The notes under the pieces were generated by a model, which saw nothing but the letters and a program-made list of their open reading frames with translations, ran no database searches and was not told where the DNA came from. A program made the position numbers and the translations under genes. From Roseateles sp. DAIF2 (lineage in GTDB: Bacteria > Pseudomonadota > Gammaproteobacteria > Burkholderiales > Burkholderiaceae_C), in the NCBI RefSeq assembly GCF_015624425.1, contig NZ_CP049919.1:4774001-4838000 (forward strand): 64,000 nt of DNA, in the 5' to 3' direction. Shown here in pieces: positions 46,151 through 56,049 of this stretch; position 1 is the stretch's first letter, and every line of letters begins with the position of its first letter.

Positions 46151-46915
46151 TTACTCGAACTTGCTGAAGTCCGGCTGGCGCTTCTGGAAGAAGGCCTGGA
46201 AGGCCTCCATCGCCTCGGGGCTGCGCAGGCGCCCGCTGAAGATATCCGCCTCGGTCTTGATCGCCTCGTTCACGGCCTCGCGCTGCGGCGCGCGCATCAG
46301 GCGCTTACTCTCGCGCACCGCGCTGGGCGCCAGGGTGTTGAAGCGCTCGGCGACGCGACGCGCATGGTTGACCACCTCGCCGGACGGCAGCACCGCGTTG
46401 GCGATGCCGCATTCCACCGCCTGCTCGCCGGTGAAGGGGTCGCCCAGCAGCAGCTTCTCGGCCGCGCGGCGATTGCCCATCAGCTGCGGCACCAGCAGGC
46501 TGGAGCCGAACTCCGGCACCAGGCCCAGCGCGACAAAGGGCATCGCCAGGCGGGCATCGTCGGCCACATAGACGAAGTCGCAATGCAGCAGCAGGGTGGT
46601 GCCGATGCCGATCGCGGCGCCGGTCACCGCGGCGATCACCGGCTTCTCGCAGGCCAGCAGCGCGCGCATGAACTGGAACACCGGCGCATCGTCGCCGGTG
46701 CGCGGGCGGGCCATGAAGTCCTCCAGGTCGTTGCCGGAGGTGAAGATGCCGGGCTGGCCGTAGATCAGGATGGCGCGCACCTCGCCAGCACCGGCGGCGG
46801 CGTTGATGGCATCGGCCATCTGCTGGTACATGTCGCCGGTCAGCGCGTTCTTCTTCTCGGGTCGGGCGATTTCGATGCCGGCCACGCCGTTGACGATCGC
46901 GGTCTTGATGCTCAT
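46151..46915 (-). CDS. Enoyl-CoA hydratase/isomerase
   Basis: Crotonase-fold enzyme of 254 residues for hydration of 2-enoyl-CoA in beta-oxidation. Oxyanion-forming segments are F-T-S-G-N-D-L-E-D and A-A-V-T-G-A-A-I-G-I-G; the acid lies in G-L-V-P-E-F-G-S-S. ATG 46915 has GGAG 8 nt upstream; the frame above is shadow. It is the last gene of the fatty-acid operon. Confidence 0.9.
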   Translation of the reverse strand: MSIKTAIVNGVAGIEIARPEKKNALTGDMYQQMADAINAAAGAGEVRAILIYGQPGIFTSGNDLEDFMARPRTGDDAPVFQFMRALLACEKPVIAAVTGAAIGIGTTLLLHCDFVYVADDARLAMPFVALGLVPEFGSSLLVPQLMGNRRAAEKLLLGDPFTGEQAVECGIANAVLPSGEVVNHARRVAERFNTLAPSAVRESKRLMRAPQREAVNEAIKTEADIFSGRLRSPEAMEAFQAFFQKRQPDFSKFE

Positions 46916-46968
46916 GTCGGGGTCTCCTGTGGGAATGGGTGTGATTGTCGGGGCAGCCCGCGGCTTCA

Positions 46969-47496
46969 TCAGGCCGTGGCGGTCAGCGCCTGCACCTGGG
47001 TCCAGTGGTTGGCCAGATGCATCAGATGGGCGCGCTGGTATTCGGCACGACTCAGCTCGCCATAGGCGAAATGCGGCCGCAACGCCCCCTTGTGCGTCGC
47101 GAAGGCGTCCATCGCATCCAGCAGGCGCTGCACCGAGGCCCGCAGGCTCTGCCGGGGATCCAGCGCCGGCGCGCCGGGGATGGGTTCGGCCAGGTTGTGG
47201 CTCATCTGGCCGCGCGCGTCGAACCAGGCGAAGGCGGCGCGGCCGAGGGTCTGCTGGAACAGCGCGCCCTTGGGCTCCGGATAGCCCTGCATCGAGAACT
47301 CGATGCTCTGCGCCGCATGCTGCAGCATCTGCGCCAAGCTCCATTGCTCATGCGCCAGATGATGCTGGCGCATCAGCAGCTCCAGCACCGATTCGCGCGC
47401 CTGCGGCCAGCCGGCAAAGCCGGGCGACAGCGCGCCCGCGCAGCCGCTCAGGCCCAGGGGGGCGCTCGCGGCGATCAGCAGCTGGCGGCGTCGCAT
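46969..47496 (-). CDS. DUF1569 protein (DinB-like), exported
   Basis: A 175-residue protein. It begins M-R-R-R-Q-L-L-I-A-A-S and contains G-L-S-G-C, so it looks like a Tat- or lipoprotein-type export signal. The mature part has H-A-A-Q-S-I-E-F-S-M-Q-G-Y-P and E-P-I-P-G-A-P, typical of DUF1569 in the DinB superfamily. No role is known. It lies between hydrolase and hydratase genes of the beta-oxidation operon. Confidence 0.75.
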   Translation of the reverse strand: MRRRQLLIAASAPLGLSGCAGALSPGFAGWPQARESVLELLMRQHHLAHEQWSLAQMLQHAAQSIEFSMQGYPEPKGALFQQTLGRAAFAWFDARGQMSHNLAEPIPGAPALDPRQSLRASVQRLLDAMDAFATHKGALRPHFAYGELSRAEYQRAHLMHLANHWTQVQALTATA

Positions 47497-47506
47497 CGCA
47501 AGCAGC

Positions 47507-48367
47507 TCAGGCCAGCCAGGCGGGCACCTGCGGCCACAGGCTGGATTCGAAACCGCGGCGAAAGAAACCGAAATGGCCGATGCGGCGCACGCCCACGTCC
47601 TTGGGTGCGATGCGGCGCAGCTCGGGCCGGGCGCCGGCATAGAAGCCGTGCAGCGATTCGGTATTGCGGCGCGACATGAACTCGTCGTCGGTAAAAGCCA
47701 GCGACAGCATCGGCGTCGCCAGCGCCGCGTACTGCGCGCGCAGCGCCTCGCCGCCCTCGCCCATCATGTAGCCGGGGTCCAGGCACCAGCGCCGCCATTG
47801 CGCCATCACGCCCTTCGGCAGGTCGCCGACCTTGCGCAGCTTGCGGCCCGGGAAATAGCCGAACAGCGGCAGCGCCAGCGGCACGAGCACATACCAGAGC
47901 CACCAGACATAGCGCTTCAGGCCCGCGCTGTTCTCGCGCCAGTAGCCGCTGCCGCAGCCCACGGTGACCGCGCGGCTGACGCGCGCGCGGTTCGGCAGCA
48001 GGCCGAGGATCTGGCCGCCCAGGCTGTGGCCCAGCCAGTGGATGGGTTTGTGCTCACCGCCCAGCCGGCGCGACAGCTCGTCCAGCGCCGCGCTGGCATC
48101 GCGCTCGGCCCAGGTGCGGATGTCCGCATCCAGGCCTTTCAGCGAGCGCTGCATCGCGGCCGGGCGCGAGGCGCCCATGCCGCGGTAATCGAAGCTCAGC
48201 ACCAGCCAGCCCTGCGCCGCCATCCAGCGCGCGAAGTCCGCGTAGTAGCGCTGCTCGACGCCCATCGCCGGCGCGATCAGCAGCCCGGCCTTGGCCGTGG
48301 CCGCATCGCCGTAGCAATGGCCCTTCAGTTCGAAACCGTCGGTCGCTGCAAAGCTGATGATGCTCAT
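47507..48367 (-). CDS. Alpha/beta hydrolase
   Basis: A 286-residue serine hydrolase with G-H-S-L-G-G at the nucleophile elbow and a cap region that contains a hydrophobic stretch (W-W-L-W-Y-V-L-V-P-L-A-L-P). The terminal G-H-F-G-F-F-R carries the histidine. The substrate is unknown, but lipid or thioester hydrolysis fits its place in the fatty-acid operon. Confidence 0.82.
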   Translation of the reverse strand: MSIISFAATDGFELKGHCYGDAATAKAGLLIAPAMGVEQRYYADFARWMAAQGWLVLSFDYRGMGASRPAAMQRSLKGLDADIRTWAERDASAALDELSRRLGGEHKPIHWLGHSLGGQILGLLPNRARVSRAVTVGCGSGYWRENSAGLKRYVWWLWYVLVPLALPLFGYFPGRKLRKVGDLPKGVMAQWRRWCLDPGYMMGEGGEALRAQYAALATPMLSLAFTDDEFMSRRNTESLHGFYAGARPELRRIAPKDVGVRRIGHFGFFRRGFESSLWPQVPAWLA

Positions 48368-48432
48368 CGCGGACTCCCTGCGCTGGAATCAAGACGGCAA
48401 GCGCGGCCGGAGCCGCGCCTGCGATCGAACGC

Positions 48433-49647
48433 TTACAGGCGCTCGATGATGCCGGCTGCGCCCTGGCCGGCGCCGACGCACATGGTCACCATGCCGTACT
48501 TGGCGCCGGTGCGGCGCAGGCCATGGATGACCGAAGCCGCGCGGATCGCGCCGGTGGCGCCCAGCGGGTGGCCCAGCGCGATCGCGCCGCCGTTCGGGTT
48601 CACCTTGCTGCGGTCCAGCACGATGCCCTTGCTGTCCAGGTCGTTCAGCACGGCCAGCGACTGCGCGGCGAAGGCCTCGTTCAGCTCGATCCAGCCCAGG
48701 TCGGCGGCGCTGATGCCGGCCAGCTTCAGCGCGGCGGGGATGGCCTCGATCGGGCCGATGCCCATGATCTCGGGCGGCACGCCGCGCACGGTGAAGCTGA
48801 CGAAGCGGGCCAGCGGCTTCAGGTCGAAGCGCTTGACCGCGGCTTCCGAGGCCACGATCAGCGCGCCGGCGCCGTCCGAGGTCTGCGAGCTGTTGCCGGC
48901 GGTGACGCTGCCCTTGGCGGCGAACACCGGCTTGAGCTTCGCCAGGCCTTCCAGCGAGGTGTCCTTGCGCGGGCCTTCGTCGATGTCGACGACGCGCTTC
49001 CTGGTGATCACGCCGTCGCCGCTCAGGTCGGGCTGGCGATCGATCACCTCGAAGGGCGTGATCTCGTCCCTGAAGTGACCGGCCTCGATGGCGGCCAGCG
49101 CGCGGCGGTGCGATTCCAGCGAGAAGGCGTCCTGGTCCTCGCGCGAGACCTTCCACTTCTCGGCCACCTTCTCGGCGGTCAGGCCCATGCCGTACGCCAG
49201 GCCGATGTTCTCGTCGCGCTCGAAGATCGCGGGCGGGAAGCTGGGCTTGTTGCCGCCCATCGGCACCATCGACATCGACTCGACGCCGCCGGCGATCATC
49301 ACCTCGGCTTCGCCGACGCGGATGCGGTCCGCCGCCATCGCCAGGGCGGTGATGCCGGAGGCGCAGTAGCGGTTGATCGTCACGCCGCCCACCGTGTTCG
49401 GCAGGCCCGACAGCACCGCGGCCACGCGGGCGATGTTCATGCCCTGCTCGCCCTCGGGGAAGGAGCAGCCGATGATCGCGTCCTCGATCACGCTGGGGTC
49501 AAGACCCGGCACCTGGGCCAGCGCGGCCTGGATCACGCGCGACAGCATCTCGTCCGGGCGCGTGTTCTTGAAATAGCCGCGGCCCGATTTGCCGATCGGC
49601 AGGCGGGTGGCGGCGCAGATGTAAGCTTCTTGAACTTGCTTGCTCAT
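48433..49647 (-). CDS. Acetyl-CoA acyltransferase (thiolase)
   Basis: Last enzyme of the beta-oxidation cycle, cleaving 3-ketoacyl-CoA. It has 404 residues, the nucleophile C95 in N-R-Y-C-A-S-G, the G-H-P-L-G-A-T-G-A loop and the second cysteine in M-C-V-G-A-G-Q-G. It follows the hydroxyacyl-CoA dehydrogenase gene by 27 nt, the usual arrangement of a paired beta-subunit. Confidence 0.94.
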   Translation of the reverse strand: MSKQVQEAYICAATRLPIGKSGRGYFKNTRPDEMLSRVIQAALAQVPGLDPSVIEDAIIGCSFPEGEQGMNIARVAAVLSGLPNTVGGVTINRYCASGITALAMAADRIRVGEAEVMIAGGVESMSMVPMGGNKPSFPPAIFERDENIGLAYGMGLTAEKVAEKWKVSREDQDAFSLESHRRALAAIEAGHFRDEITPFEVIDRQPDLSGDGVITRKRVVDIDEGPRKDTSLEGLAKLKPVFAAKGSVTAGNSSQTSDGAGALIVASEAAVKRFDLKPLARFVSFTVRGVPPEIMGIGPIEAIPAALKLAGISAADLGWIELNEAFAAQSLAVLNDLDSKGIVLDRSKVNPNGGAIALGHPLGATGAIRAASVIHGLRRTGAKYGMVTMCVGAGQGAAGIIERL

Positions 49648-49674
49648 GATGTGATTCCTTGTGGGGCCGCCTGA

Positions 49675-52071
49675 TCAGTTGCGCACCGGCTTGCCGGTCT
49701 GCAGCATGCCCATGATGCGTTCCTGGGTCTTCGGGTGCTCCAGCAGCGAGCAGAAATGCTTGCGCTCCAGCGCCATCAGGTATTCCTCGTCGACCAGGGC
49801 ACCGGCCTCGACCTCGCCGCCGCACAGCACGTCGGCGATCAGCGCGGCCAGGTGGAAGTCATGCTGGCTGATGAAGCCACCATCGCGCATGTTCGCCAGC
49901 TGCGCCTTCACGGTGGCGATGCCGGAGCGGCCCGCGACCGGGAACTTGGCCTTCAGTGGCGCGCGGTAGCCGGAGTCGGCCATGGCCTTGACCTGGGCCG
50001 AGGCGACGAACAGCAGCTCGTCCTTGTTCGGCACGATGATGTCGCTGTCCAGCAGGTAGCCCAGCTTCTGCGCTTCCAGCGCGGAGGTCGCCACCTTGGC
50101 CATCGCGGCGCTGGTGAAGCCGTCCTTCAGGAAGGCGAAGATGTCGGCGTTGGCATTGCCGGCCGCGGCCATCTCGGCGGCGCGGCGCGCGATATAGGTC
50201 AGGCCGCCGCCGCCCGGGATCAGGCCGACGCCCACTTCCACCAGGCCGACATAGGACTCCATATGCGCGACGCGGCGGGCGCAATGCACCGCCAGCTCGC
50301 AGCCGCCGCCCAGGGCCAGGCCGCGCATCGCGGCGACCACCGGCACATTGGCGTAGCGGATGCGCAGCATCATGTCCTGCAGCTTCTTCTCTTCCGGGGC
50401 GATGCCCTTGGCGCCCTTGGTCATGAAGACCGGCATCAGCGCTTCCAGGTTGGCGCCGGCGGAGAACACGTCGTCCGGGCTCCAGATCACCAGGCCCTTG
50501 TACTTGGCCTCGGCGATCTCGACGGCCTTCAACAGGCCCTCGGTCACGGTCGGGCTGATCAGGTGCAGCTTGCAGTCGATCGAGGCGATCAGCACCTCGC
50601 CGTCCAGCGACCAGACGCGCACTTCCTCGTTCTTGAACTCCTCGGTGCCGGCCTTCAGCGCGGCCACGGCGCCCTCGCCGACCAGGCTTTCCGGGAAGGC
50701 CTGGCGCTCATAGACCGGCAGCTTGGCGCGCGGCTTGAACTTGGCCTCGGCGGCGCTCCAGGAACCATTGGCGCTGTGCACGCCGCCGTTCTCGGCCACC
50801 GGGCCTTCGAACACCCAGGCGGGCAGCGGCGCGCTGGAGAGGGTCTTGCCGGCGTCGATGTCGGCCTTGACCCATTCCGCCACCTGCTTCCAGCCGGCGG
50901 CCTGCCACAGCTCGAACGGGCCCTGTTGCGAGCCGAAGCCCCAGCGCATCGCGAAGTCGATCTCACGCGCTGTGTCGGCCACGGTATCCAGGTGCACGGC
51001 CACGTACTGGAAGGAGTCACGCAGGATGGACCACAGGAACTGAGCCTGCGGGTTGCTCGATTCGCGCAGCAGCTTGATGCGGTCCGCGGCCGGCTTCTTT
51101 AGCATGCGCGCGACGATCTCGTCGGCCTTCTTGCCGCCGGCAACGTATTCGCCGGTCGCGAAGTCCAGGCGCTGGATGTCCTTGCCGACCTTCTTGTAGA
51201 AGCCGGCGCCGCTCTTCTGGCCCAGCGCCCCCTTCTCGATCAGGCCGGCCAGCACCTTGGGCGTGGCGTAGGTCGAATAGAAGGGGTCGTCCTTCAGGTT
51301 GTCCTGCATGGTCTTGACGACATGGGCCATCGTGTCCAGGCCCACCACGTCGGCGGTGCGGAAGGTGCCCGAGGAAGCACGGCCCAGCTTCTTGCCGGTC
51401 AGGTCGTCGACCACATCGACCGACAGGCCGAACTTCTCGGCCTCGATCATCGTGGCCATCATGCCGGCGATGCCGACGCGGTTGGCGACGAAGTTGGGCG
51501 TGTCATTGGCGCGCACGACGCCCTTGCCGACCGCGCTGGTGACGAAGCTCTCCAGCTGGTCGATCACTTCCGGACGCGTGGTCGGCGTGTTGATCAGCTC
51601 GACCAGGTACATGTAGCGCGGCGGGTTGAAGAAGTGGATGCCGCAGAAGCGCGGCTTGATAGCCTCCGGCAGCACTTCGCTGAGCTTGGTGATCGACAGG
51701 CCCGAGGTGTTGGACGCGACGATCGCATGCGGCGCCACGAAGGGAGCGATCTTGGTGTACAGATCCAGCTTCCAGTCCATGCGCTCGGCGATGGCCTCGA
51801 TGATCAGGTCGCAGTCGCGCAAAACCTCGAGGTGTTCCTCGTAATTCGCCTGCTGGATCAGCGCGGCGTTCTCCGCCACGCCCAGCGGCGCGGGCTTGAG
51901 CTTCTTCAGGCCCTCAACGGCCTTGCCGACGATCCCGTTCTTCGGACCTTCCTTGGCAGGCAGGTCGAACAGCACGACCGGCACCTTGACGTTGACCAGG
52001 TGCGCAGCGATCTGCGCGCCCATCACGCCAGCGCCGAGCACGGCGACTTTGCGAACTTGGAATCGACTCAT
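49675..52071 (-). CDS. 3-hydroxyacyl-CoA dehydrogenase / enoyl-CoA hydratase (FadN type)
   Basis: A 798-residue two-domain enzyme. The N-terminal dehydrogenase has G-A-G-V-M-G-A-Q-I and H-F-F-N-P-P-R-Y-M. The C-terminal hydratase-like domain has F-S-A-G-A-N-L-E-A-L, G-G-G-C-E-L and G-V-G-L-I-P-G-G-G-G. The order (dehydrogenase first) is that of FadN rather than FadB. ATG 52071 has GGAG 5 nt upstream; the open frame above is a shadow of the hydrolase gene. Confidence 0.93.
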   Translation of the reverse strand: MSRFQVRKVAVLGAGVMGAQIAAHLVNVKVPVVLFDLPAKEGPKNGIVGKAVEGLKKLKPAPLGVAENAALIQQANYEEHLEVLRDCDLIIEAIAERMDWKLDLYTKIAPFVAPHAIVASNTSGLSITKLSEVLPEAIKPRFCGIHFFNPPRYMYLVELINTPTTRPEVIDQLESFVTSAVGKGVVRANDTPNFVANRVGIAGMMATMIEAEKFGLSVDVVDDLTGKKLGRASSGTFRTADVVGLDTMAHVVKTMQDNLKDDPFYSTYATPKVLAGLIEKGALGQKSGAGFYKKVGKDIQRLDFATGEYVAGGKKADEIVARMLKKPAADRIKLLRESSNPQAQFLWSILRDSFQYVAVHLDTVADTAREIDFAMRWGFGSQQGPFELWQAAGWKQVAEWVKADIDAGKTLSSAPLPAWVFEGPVAENGGVHSANGSWSAAEAKFKPRAKLPVYERQAFPESLVGEGAVAALKAGTEEFKNEEVRVWSLDGEVLIASIDCKLHLISPTVTEGLLKAVEIAEAKYKGLVIWSPDDVFSAGANLEALMPVFMTKGAKGIAPEEKKLQDMMLRIRYANVPVVAAMRGLALGGGCELAVHCARRVAHMESYVGLVEVGVGLIPGGGGLTYIARRAAEMAAAGNANADIFAFLKDGFTSAAMAKVATSALEAQKLGYLLDSDIIVPNKDELLFVASAQVKAMADSGYRAPLKAKFPVAGRSGIATVKAQLANMRDGGFISQHDFHLAALIADVLCGGEVEAGALVDEEYLMALERKHFCSLLEHPKTQERIMGMLQTGKPVRN

Positions 52072-52088
52072 GGTTACTCCAATGACTA

Positions 52089-52949
52089 TCAAGCGGAAAA
52101 AAGAAAATCGCGCACCGCCGGCCACCAGGCCTCGGGCTCGTCGCGCAGGCCATGGGTATGGTCGGCGCGCTCCAGGGTCAGGCGCATGACGGCGGCGCCG
52201 GCCGGTGCCGCCGCGGCCAGCCGGTCGCCATGGGCCACCGGCGTCCAGCGGTCGCCGCGGCTGTGGATCAGCAGCAGCCGGCTGCCAGCCGGCATCTGCC
52301 GGATCGCGAGCTCCGGCCGCAGGCGGCGCTCCGCGGTCGGGGCCAGGTGGCGCCCCAGCTGCAGCACCGCATGGGCGAAGGGGTAGGCCTTCCAGAACAT
52401 CGGCAGATTCGGCGCGCAGCCCTCGGCGACGATGCGCTCGAAGGGAAAGTCCGCGCGCGGCATCGCGTTGATGATGTTCATCGCGCCGAAGGAAGCGGTC
52501 AGCGCATGCACCGGCAGGCCCGGATAGCGCTGGCGCGCCCATTGGCCCACGGCCACGACATCGGCCGGCCAGTCGAAGTTGGTCGACTCGCTCTCGCCAA
52601 AGCCGTTGAAATCGAAGGCCAGCACATGAAAGCCCGCCTCCAGCAGGCGCGCGGCATGGCCGTTGCGCAGCCAGAAGCCCTTGCTGGCCAGGCCCATCGG
52701 ATGGGCGCAGACCACGACGCCGCGTGCCGGCAGCAGCCGGGTCTCGCGCAGCACCGCGGCCAGGCGCGCCTGGCTGCCGCTGGCGATCTGCACGCGCAGC
52801 CAGAGCGCCGCGTCGACCGCGCCGGGCCAGCGCCAGGGCTTCATGAAGCGCCCGAAGAAGGGCTTCTTCAGCTGCCGGTGCCAGAACCAGCGCGCACCGG
52901 CGTGACCGCCCGTGAGGGCGCCCCAGCCGCGACCTGCATATTCACCCAT
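52089..52949 (-). CDS. Alpha/beta hydrolase
   Basis: A 286-residue hydrolase. C-A-H-P-M-G-L and F-N-G-F-G-E-S are followed by the nucleophile elbow T-A-S-F-G-A-M-N. The canonical G-x-S-x-G is changed to T-A-S-F-G. The end H-T-H-G-L-R supplies the histidine. The gene lies 17 nt before fadN-type in the operon. Its substrate is unknown. Confidence 0.8.
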   Translation of the reverse strand: MGEYAGRGWGALTGGHAGARWFWHRQLKKPFFGRFMKPWRWPGAVDAALWLRVQIASGSQARLAAVLRETRLLPARGVVVCAHPMGLASKGFWLRNGHAARLLEAGFHVLAFDFNGFGESESTNFDWPADVVAVGQWARQRYPGLPVHALTASFGAMNIINAMPRADFPFERIVAEGCAPNLPMFWKAYPFAHAVLQLGRHLAPTAERRLRPELAIRQMPAGSRLLLIHSRGDRWTPVAHGDRLAAAAPAGAAVMRLTLERADHTHGLRDEPEAWWPAVRDFLFSA

Positions 52950-52961
52950 CGCGGCCCCGCC

Positions 52962-53402
52962 TTACTCGACGCGGATCCAGGTCTGGGTGCGGCCCAGCAT
53001 CGGCATGCCGACATAGCCGCGCACCTCGAGCTTCTTGCCGCCGTCGACCGGCTTCAGGCGCACCTTGTAGACCTTGCCGTCCTTCGGGTCGAGGATGTCG
53101 CCGCCGTCCCACAGATCGGCGTCGCCGCTGCTCTTCTTGACATTGCGCAGGATGGTCAGGCCCAGCAGGGACTGGTCCTTGCGCTCGTCGGTGCACTTGT
53201 CGCACTTGGCGTCCTGCTTGGCAGGATCCATCAGCTTCTCGATCTTGGCGCTGAAGACGCCGCCGGCCTCGCTGATGCGCACCAGGGACTTCTCCTGCTT
53301 GGTCTCGTCGTCGATGGTCTTCCACAGCCCGGTGGGCGTGGCCTGGGCCAGGGCGACGCCTGCGAACAGGCTCAGGGTGGTGGCGGCAATCAGCGATTTC
53401 AT
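52962..53402 (-). CDS. DUF2147-family exported protein
   Basis: A 146-residue periplasmic protein with a signal peptide ending A-L-A-Q. The mature part has G-L-W-K-T-I-D-D-E-T-K-Q-E-K-S-L-V-R-I, C-x-x-C in A-K-C-D-K-C-T-D, and L-W-D-G-G-D-I-L-D-P, the pattern of DUF2147. The family tends to accompany fatty-acid genes in Burkholderiales, but its function is unknown. GGAG is 8 nt before ATG 53402. Confidence 0.87.
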   Translation of the reverse strand: MKSLIAATTLSLFAGVALAQATPTGLWKTIDDETKQEKSLVRISEAGGVFSAKIEKLMDPAKQDAKCDKCTDERKDQSLLGLTILRNVKKSSGDADLWDGGDILDPKDGKVYKVRLKPVDGGKKLEVRGYVGMPMLGRTQTWIRVE

Positions 53403-53455
53403 CGGTTTGTCTCCTTGGTTGGCGGTGTGGGCGAGCGGCCGGCTTGTGGTTTTGC

Positions 53456-55246
53456 TTAGAACAGCGCCTCGTCCATTTCCATCAGCGGCGCCAGGCCGGC
53501 GCGGCAGCTGCGGATCAGGCCGGCCGTCTCGGGCAGCAGCTTCGCAAAATAGAAGCGCGCCGTCGAGAGCTTGGCGGTGTAGAAAGGATCGCCCGAGTCC
53601 TTCTTCTCCAGCGCGATCTTGGCCATGCGGGCCCAGAAATAGGCGAAGGTCAGATGGCCGACGACGCGCAGGTAGTCCACCGCGGCGGCGCCCACCTCGT
53701 CGGGGTTCTGGAAGGCCTTCATGCCGATCTCGGTGGTCAGCTTGGTGACCTTGTCGCCGATGTCGGCCAGCGGGTTGACGAATTCCTGCATCGCCTCGTT
53801 GACGCCTTCCTCCTCGACGAACTCGGCGATCTTCTTGCCGAACTTCTTCAGGGTCGCGCCGTTGTTGGCCAGGATCTTGCGGCCCAGCAGGTCCAGCGAC
53901 TGGATCGTGTTGGTGCCCTCGTAGATCATGTTGATGCGCGCGTCGCGCACGAACTGCTCCATGCCCCACTCGTGGATGAAGCCATGGCCGCCATACACCT
54001 GCATGCAGTGCGAGGTGGCGATCCAGCCGTTGTCGGTGATGAAGGCCTTGATGATCGGGGTCAGCAGCGCGACCTCGGCGTCGGCTTCCTTGCGCTCGTC
54101 CTCGTCGTCCGAGGCCAGGGCCTTGTCCAGGGTCAGCGCCACATAGGTCGCCAGCGCGCGGCCGCCCTCGGCATAGGCGCGGGCGGTCAGCAGCATCTTG
54201 CGCACATCGGGGTGCACGATGATCGGGTCGGCCGGCTTGTCCGGCGCCTTCGGGCCCGACAGCGCGCGCATCTGGATGCGGTCCTTGGCGTAGATCACGG
54301 CATTCTGGTAGGCCACCTCGGTCAGGCCCAGCGACTGGTTGCCCACACCCAGGCGGGCGGCGTTCATCATCACGAACATCGCGGCCAGGCCCTTGTTCGG
54401 CTGGCCCACCAGGGTGCCGACGGCGCCGTCCAGGATCATCTGCGCGGTGGCGTTGCCATGGATGCCCATCTTGTGCTCGAGACCGCCGCAGTAGATCGGG
54501 TTGCGCTCGCCCAGGCTGCCGTCGGCATTGACCTTGAACTTCGGCACCACGAACAGCGAGATGCCCTTCGAGCCCTCGGGCGCGTCCGGCAGGCGGGCCA
54601 GCACCAGGTGGATGATGTTGTCGGCCATGTCATGTTCGCCGGCCGAGATGAAGATCTTCTGGCCGGTGATCTTGTAGCTGCCGTCCGGCAGCGGCTCGGC
54701 CTTGCTGCGCAGCAGGCCCAGGTCGGTGCCGCAATGCGGCTCGGTCAGGCACATGGTGCCGGTCCATTCGCCGCTGGTCAGCCTGGGCAGGTAGGTCGCC
54801 TTCTGCTCCGGCGTGCCATGGGCATGCAGGGCCTCGTAGGCGCCATGGCTCAGGCCCGGGTACATGGTCCAGGCCTGGTTGGCCGAGTTCATCATCTCGT
54901 ACAGGCACTGGTTCAGCATCACCGGCAGGCCCTGGCCGCCATGCGCGGGGTCGCAGGACAGCGCGGGCCAGCCGCCTTCCACGTACTGCTTGTAGGCTTC
55001 CTTGAAGCCCTTGGGCGTCGTGACCTCATGCGTGCTCTTGTCCAGCTTGCAGCCCTCGGCATCGCCCGAGAGATTCAGCGGCGCGATCACTTCCGAGGCG
55101 AACTTGCCACCCTCTTCCAGCACCGCATTGATGGTGTCGGCGTCGATGTCCGCATGGGCGGGCAGCAGCTTCAGCTCGTCGACCACGTTCAGCAGCTCGT
55201 GCATCACGAACTTCATGTCGCGCAGCGGCGGGTTGTACTGGGGCAT
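53456..55246 (-). CDS. Acyl-CoA dehydrogenase (large, 596 residues)
   Basis: FAD enzyme for the first step of beta-oxidation. The catalytic glutamate lies in M-I-Y-E-G-T-N-T-I-Q, and G-T-M-C-L-T-E-P-H-C-G-T-D-L-G with Y-K-I-T-G-Q-K-I-F-I-S are the flavin-loop motifs. The length and the distinct C-terminal helical domain place it with AcdP/AidB-like dehydrogenases. It follows tetR directly (21 nt) and begins with GAGGAG upstream. Confidence 0.93.
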   Translation of the reverse strand: MPQYNPPLRDMKFVMHELLNVVDELKLLPAHADIDADTINAVLEEGGKFASEVIAPLNLSGDAEGCKLDKSTHEVTTPKGFKEAYKQYVEGGWPALSCDPAHGGQGLPVMLNQCLYEMMNSANQAWTMYPGLSHGAYEALHAHGTPEQKATYLPRLTSGEWTGTMCLTEPHCGTDLGLLRSKAEPLPDGSYKITGQKIFISAGEHDMADNIIHLVLARLPDAPEGSKGISLFVVPKFKVNADGSLGERNPIYCGGLEHKMGIHGNATAQMILDGAVGTLVGQPNKGLAAMFVMMNAARLGVGNQSLGLTEVAYQNAVIYAKDRIQMRALSGPKAPDKPADPIIVHPDVRKMLLTARAYAEGGRALATYVALTLDKALASDDEDERKEADAEVALLTPIIKAFITDNGWIATSHCMQVYGGHGFIHEWGMEQFVRDARINMIYEGTNTIQSLDLLGRKILANNGATLKKFGKKIAEFVEEEGVNEAMQEFVNPLADIGDKVTKLTTEIGMKAFQNPDEVGAAAVDYLRVVGHLTFAYFWARMAKIALEKKDSGDPFYTAKLSTARFYFAKLLPETAGLIRSCRAGLAPLMEMDEALF

Positions 55247-55267
55247 CTCTTACTCCTCGGTTTGGGT

Positions 55268-56011
55268 TCAGGTGGCGCTGCGCTGGGACTTCTTCGCAGC
55301 AGCGGCGGATTTGGGGGCGGGTGCCGCGCTGCCGGCCTGCAGGCCTTCGGGCGTGGCATAGAAATTCACGATGCGCTCGAAGCCGACGCCCGCGCGCGCC
55401 AGCGCGCCGGGGCGGCGCATGAAGCGCGCGTCATGGTGCAGCGACAGGATCAGGCCGTGCAGCTCGAACAGGATCTGGTCCACATCGGCGTCGGTGCGCA
55501 GATGGCCGGCCTGCTTGGCCAGCACGATCGCTTTCTCCAGCGCCGCGTGCCAGGCCTTGACCATGGTCACCAGCGCGTCGCGCACCGGGCCGGGCCGGTC
55601 GTCGAACTCGACCGCGCCGCTGATGTAGATGCAGCCCGAGTCGATCTCGACCGAGACGCGTCGCACCCAGCGCTCGTACAGCGCGCGCAGGCGCGGCAGG
55701 CCGCGCGGCTCGCGGATCGCCGGGAAGAACACCTCTTCCTCGAACTTGGCGTGGTACTCGGTCACCACCGCGATCTGCAGCTCCTCGCGCGAGCCGAAAT
55801 GGGCGAACACGCCCGACTTGCTCATCTTGGTCACGTCGGCCAGCGCGCCGATCGACAGGCCCTCCAGCCCCATGTGCGAGGCCAGGCCCAGCGCCGCCTC
55901 CAGGATCACGGCGCGGGTCTGCTGGCCCTTCTGCAGCGAGCGCGCGCCACGGCGGGCGGCGGCGGCATCGGCGGCAGGGGTCTTGGGCTGCGGATCGGAC
56001 AGGGCGGACAC
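55268..56011 (-). CDS. TetR-family regulator
   Basis: A 247-residue repressor with a helix-turn-helix L-S-I-G-A-L-A-D-V-T-K-M-S-K-S-G-V-F-A-H-F near residues 50-75 and a large ligand-binding C-domain. The C-terminus is an Ala/Lys-rich tail. The start GTG 56011 is chosen from the conserved body and the position of the operator upstream. As first gene of the fatty-acid operon it probably responds to acyl-CoA; this is inference. Confidence 0.88.
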   Translation of the reverse strand: MSALSDPQPKTPAADAAAARRGARSLQKGQQTRAVILEAALGLASHMGLEGLSIGALADVTKMSKSGVFAHFGSREELQIAVVTEYHAKFEEEVFFPAIREPRGLPRLRALYERWVRRVSVEIDSGCIYISGAVEFDDRPGPVRDALVTMVKAWHAALEKAIVLAKQAGHLRTDADVDQILFELHGLILSLHHDARFMRRPGALARAGVGFERIVNFYATPEGLQAGSAAPAPKSAAAAKKSQRSAT

Positions 56012-56049
56012 GGTGGGCTTCTTGGGCGTCGGGAGCCGAATAATAAAAC